Origin: Xanthobacteraceae bacterium
GTDB lineage: Bacteria > Pseudomonadota > Alphaproteobacteria > Rhizobiales > Xanthobacteraceae
Length of the DNA stretch: 6,527 nt
Reading direction: 5' to 3'
Assembly: GCA_030043175.1 (NCBI GenBank)
Contig: JASHYD010000652.1
Span: 1-6,527 of the forward strand
Shown here: piece by piece, positions 6,113-6,527 of the stretch
Position numbering within the stretch: the stretch's first letter is position 1
Layout of the letters: each line of letters begins with the position of its first letter
Made by a program: the position numbers and the translations under genes
Notes under the pieces: generated by a model
Told to the model about the DNA's origin: nothing
Database searches by the model: none
What the model saw: only the letters and a program-made list of their open reading frames with translations

Positions 6113-6527
6113 GTTGTCCATGGTTCTGCTCGAGCCGTCGGCTGCAAGCTTTCATCGGGGGGCGCGCGCAATGAAAGCCAACATCTGCTTGAGTTCGACG
6201 CCGGAAAGCTGCCGCGATCGCGATGGCGCACGAACGGACCGCCCCGAACGTGCCACAGGTCACTTGAGCGGACCGCAAATGCGCCCGTCGGCGACGATCC
6301 GCTCGGCAAGCTCATCAAATAGGGCCACGTCCTGATGGTCGATACCGCGAACCCAGATCGGCCCGGCGGTCGCGGATTGAACCAAGCGGTACACCGCAAA
6401 CAATCTCACGTGCCGGAACCGTCATCTCAAGGCCGGAACAAAGCCGCGTGCCTTGGCTCACCGGCGTGTGCGGTCAGTTTCCGCAACGTCGCGGCCGCGA
6501 AAGCGAGATCGGGACGCTTTAGGAGCG
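6113..6527. other. Right-end region with weak coding signal only
   Basis: No recognisable gene. Plus-strand frames here are short and shadow-like. On the minus strand two short stretches look more like protein: a 49-codon frame (6260-6409, listed separately) and a frame open from the right edge (from 6525) down to a TGA at 6427-6429, whose product ends TAHAGEPRHAALFRP. The latter could be the 3' end of a minus-strand gene that begins outside the window, or a remnant. No hairpin terminator, tRNA or repeat was seen. Confidence 0.4.
6260..6409 (-). CDS. Possible small protein of 49 residues, unknown function
   Basis: A minus-strand frame from GTG 6409 (or GTG 6394) to TGA 6260-6262. The product contains GPIWVRGIDHQDVALFDELA and continues ERIVADGRICGPLK. 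Its amphipathic helix-like middle, acidic/hydrophobic balance and GC-ending codons look more genuine than the overlapping frames. Against it are the GTG start without a clear ribosome binding site and the absence of any family I recognise. It could be a real small gene or the surviving end of a broken one. A stop codon lies just upstream in frame, so it is not simply the tail of a longer frame visible here. Confidence 0.3.
   Translation of the reverse strand: MRLFAVYRLVQSATAGPIWVRGIDHQDVALFDELAERIVADGRICGPLK

Noticed and set aside
5578..6399. Minus-strand open frame of 273 codons across the right end
   Set aside because: The product is dominated by Ser, Arg, Pro and Trp with no recognisable domain. 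The plus-strand frame at 5696-6112 has a better composition and a ribosome binding site.

Overview
The window is GC-rich DNA with strong GC preference at third codon positions. Its gene types (a CcdA-thioredoxin fusion, an exported MsrA, and a Tat-exported DsrE-like protein of the kind often labelled 'transcriptional initiation protein Tat') suggest an alphaproteobacterium, most likely a Hyphomicrobiales member close to the Bradyrhizobium group. That placement is inferred from remembered protein style, not from a search. There are no tRNA, rRNA, CRISPR or insertion-sequence signals.

Layout. (1) Bases 1-2485, plus strand, hold a tight two-gene unit. First is a DipZ-type membrane reductant conduit (CcdA membrane part, periplasmic thioredoxin with a CINC motif, and a C-terminal beta domain), cut by the left window edge. 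It is followed 13 bp later by a methionine sulfoxide reductase A with an export signal. Together they read as an envelope methionine-repair pathway: electrons cross the membrane through CcdA, pass to the thioredoxin domain and then to MsrA. (2) Bases 2437-3213, minus strand, encode a class I glutamine amidotransferase-like protein whose 3' end overlaps the end of msrA tail to tail. (3) Bases 3214-3691 form the head-to-head gap between that gene and the next plus-strand unit. It contains an AT-rich promoter-like stretch but no convincing gene. (4) Bases 3692-5484, plus strand, hold a second tight pair: a Tat-exported DsrE-family protein and a ModA-like periplasmic solute-binding protein with no permease or ATPase beside it. 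(5) Bases 5485-6527 contain a 16-bp perfect palindrome, a TTG-started 138-residue protein of unknown function, and a poorly coding right end with one possible 49-residue minus-strand ORF.

All four recognisable plus-strand products act in the membrane or periplasm and three concern thiol or sulfur chemistry, so the region looks like an envelope sulfur/redox island. The best candidate for something undescribed is the DsrE-like plus orphan solute-binding protein pair. The most testable detail is a methionine-rich linker in the DipZ protein next to a one-cysteine exported MsrA.
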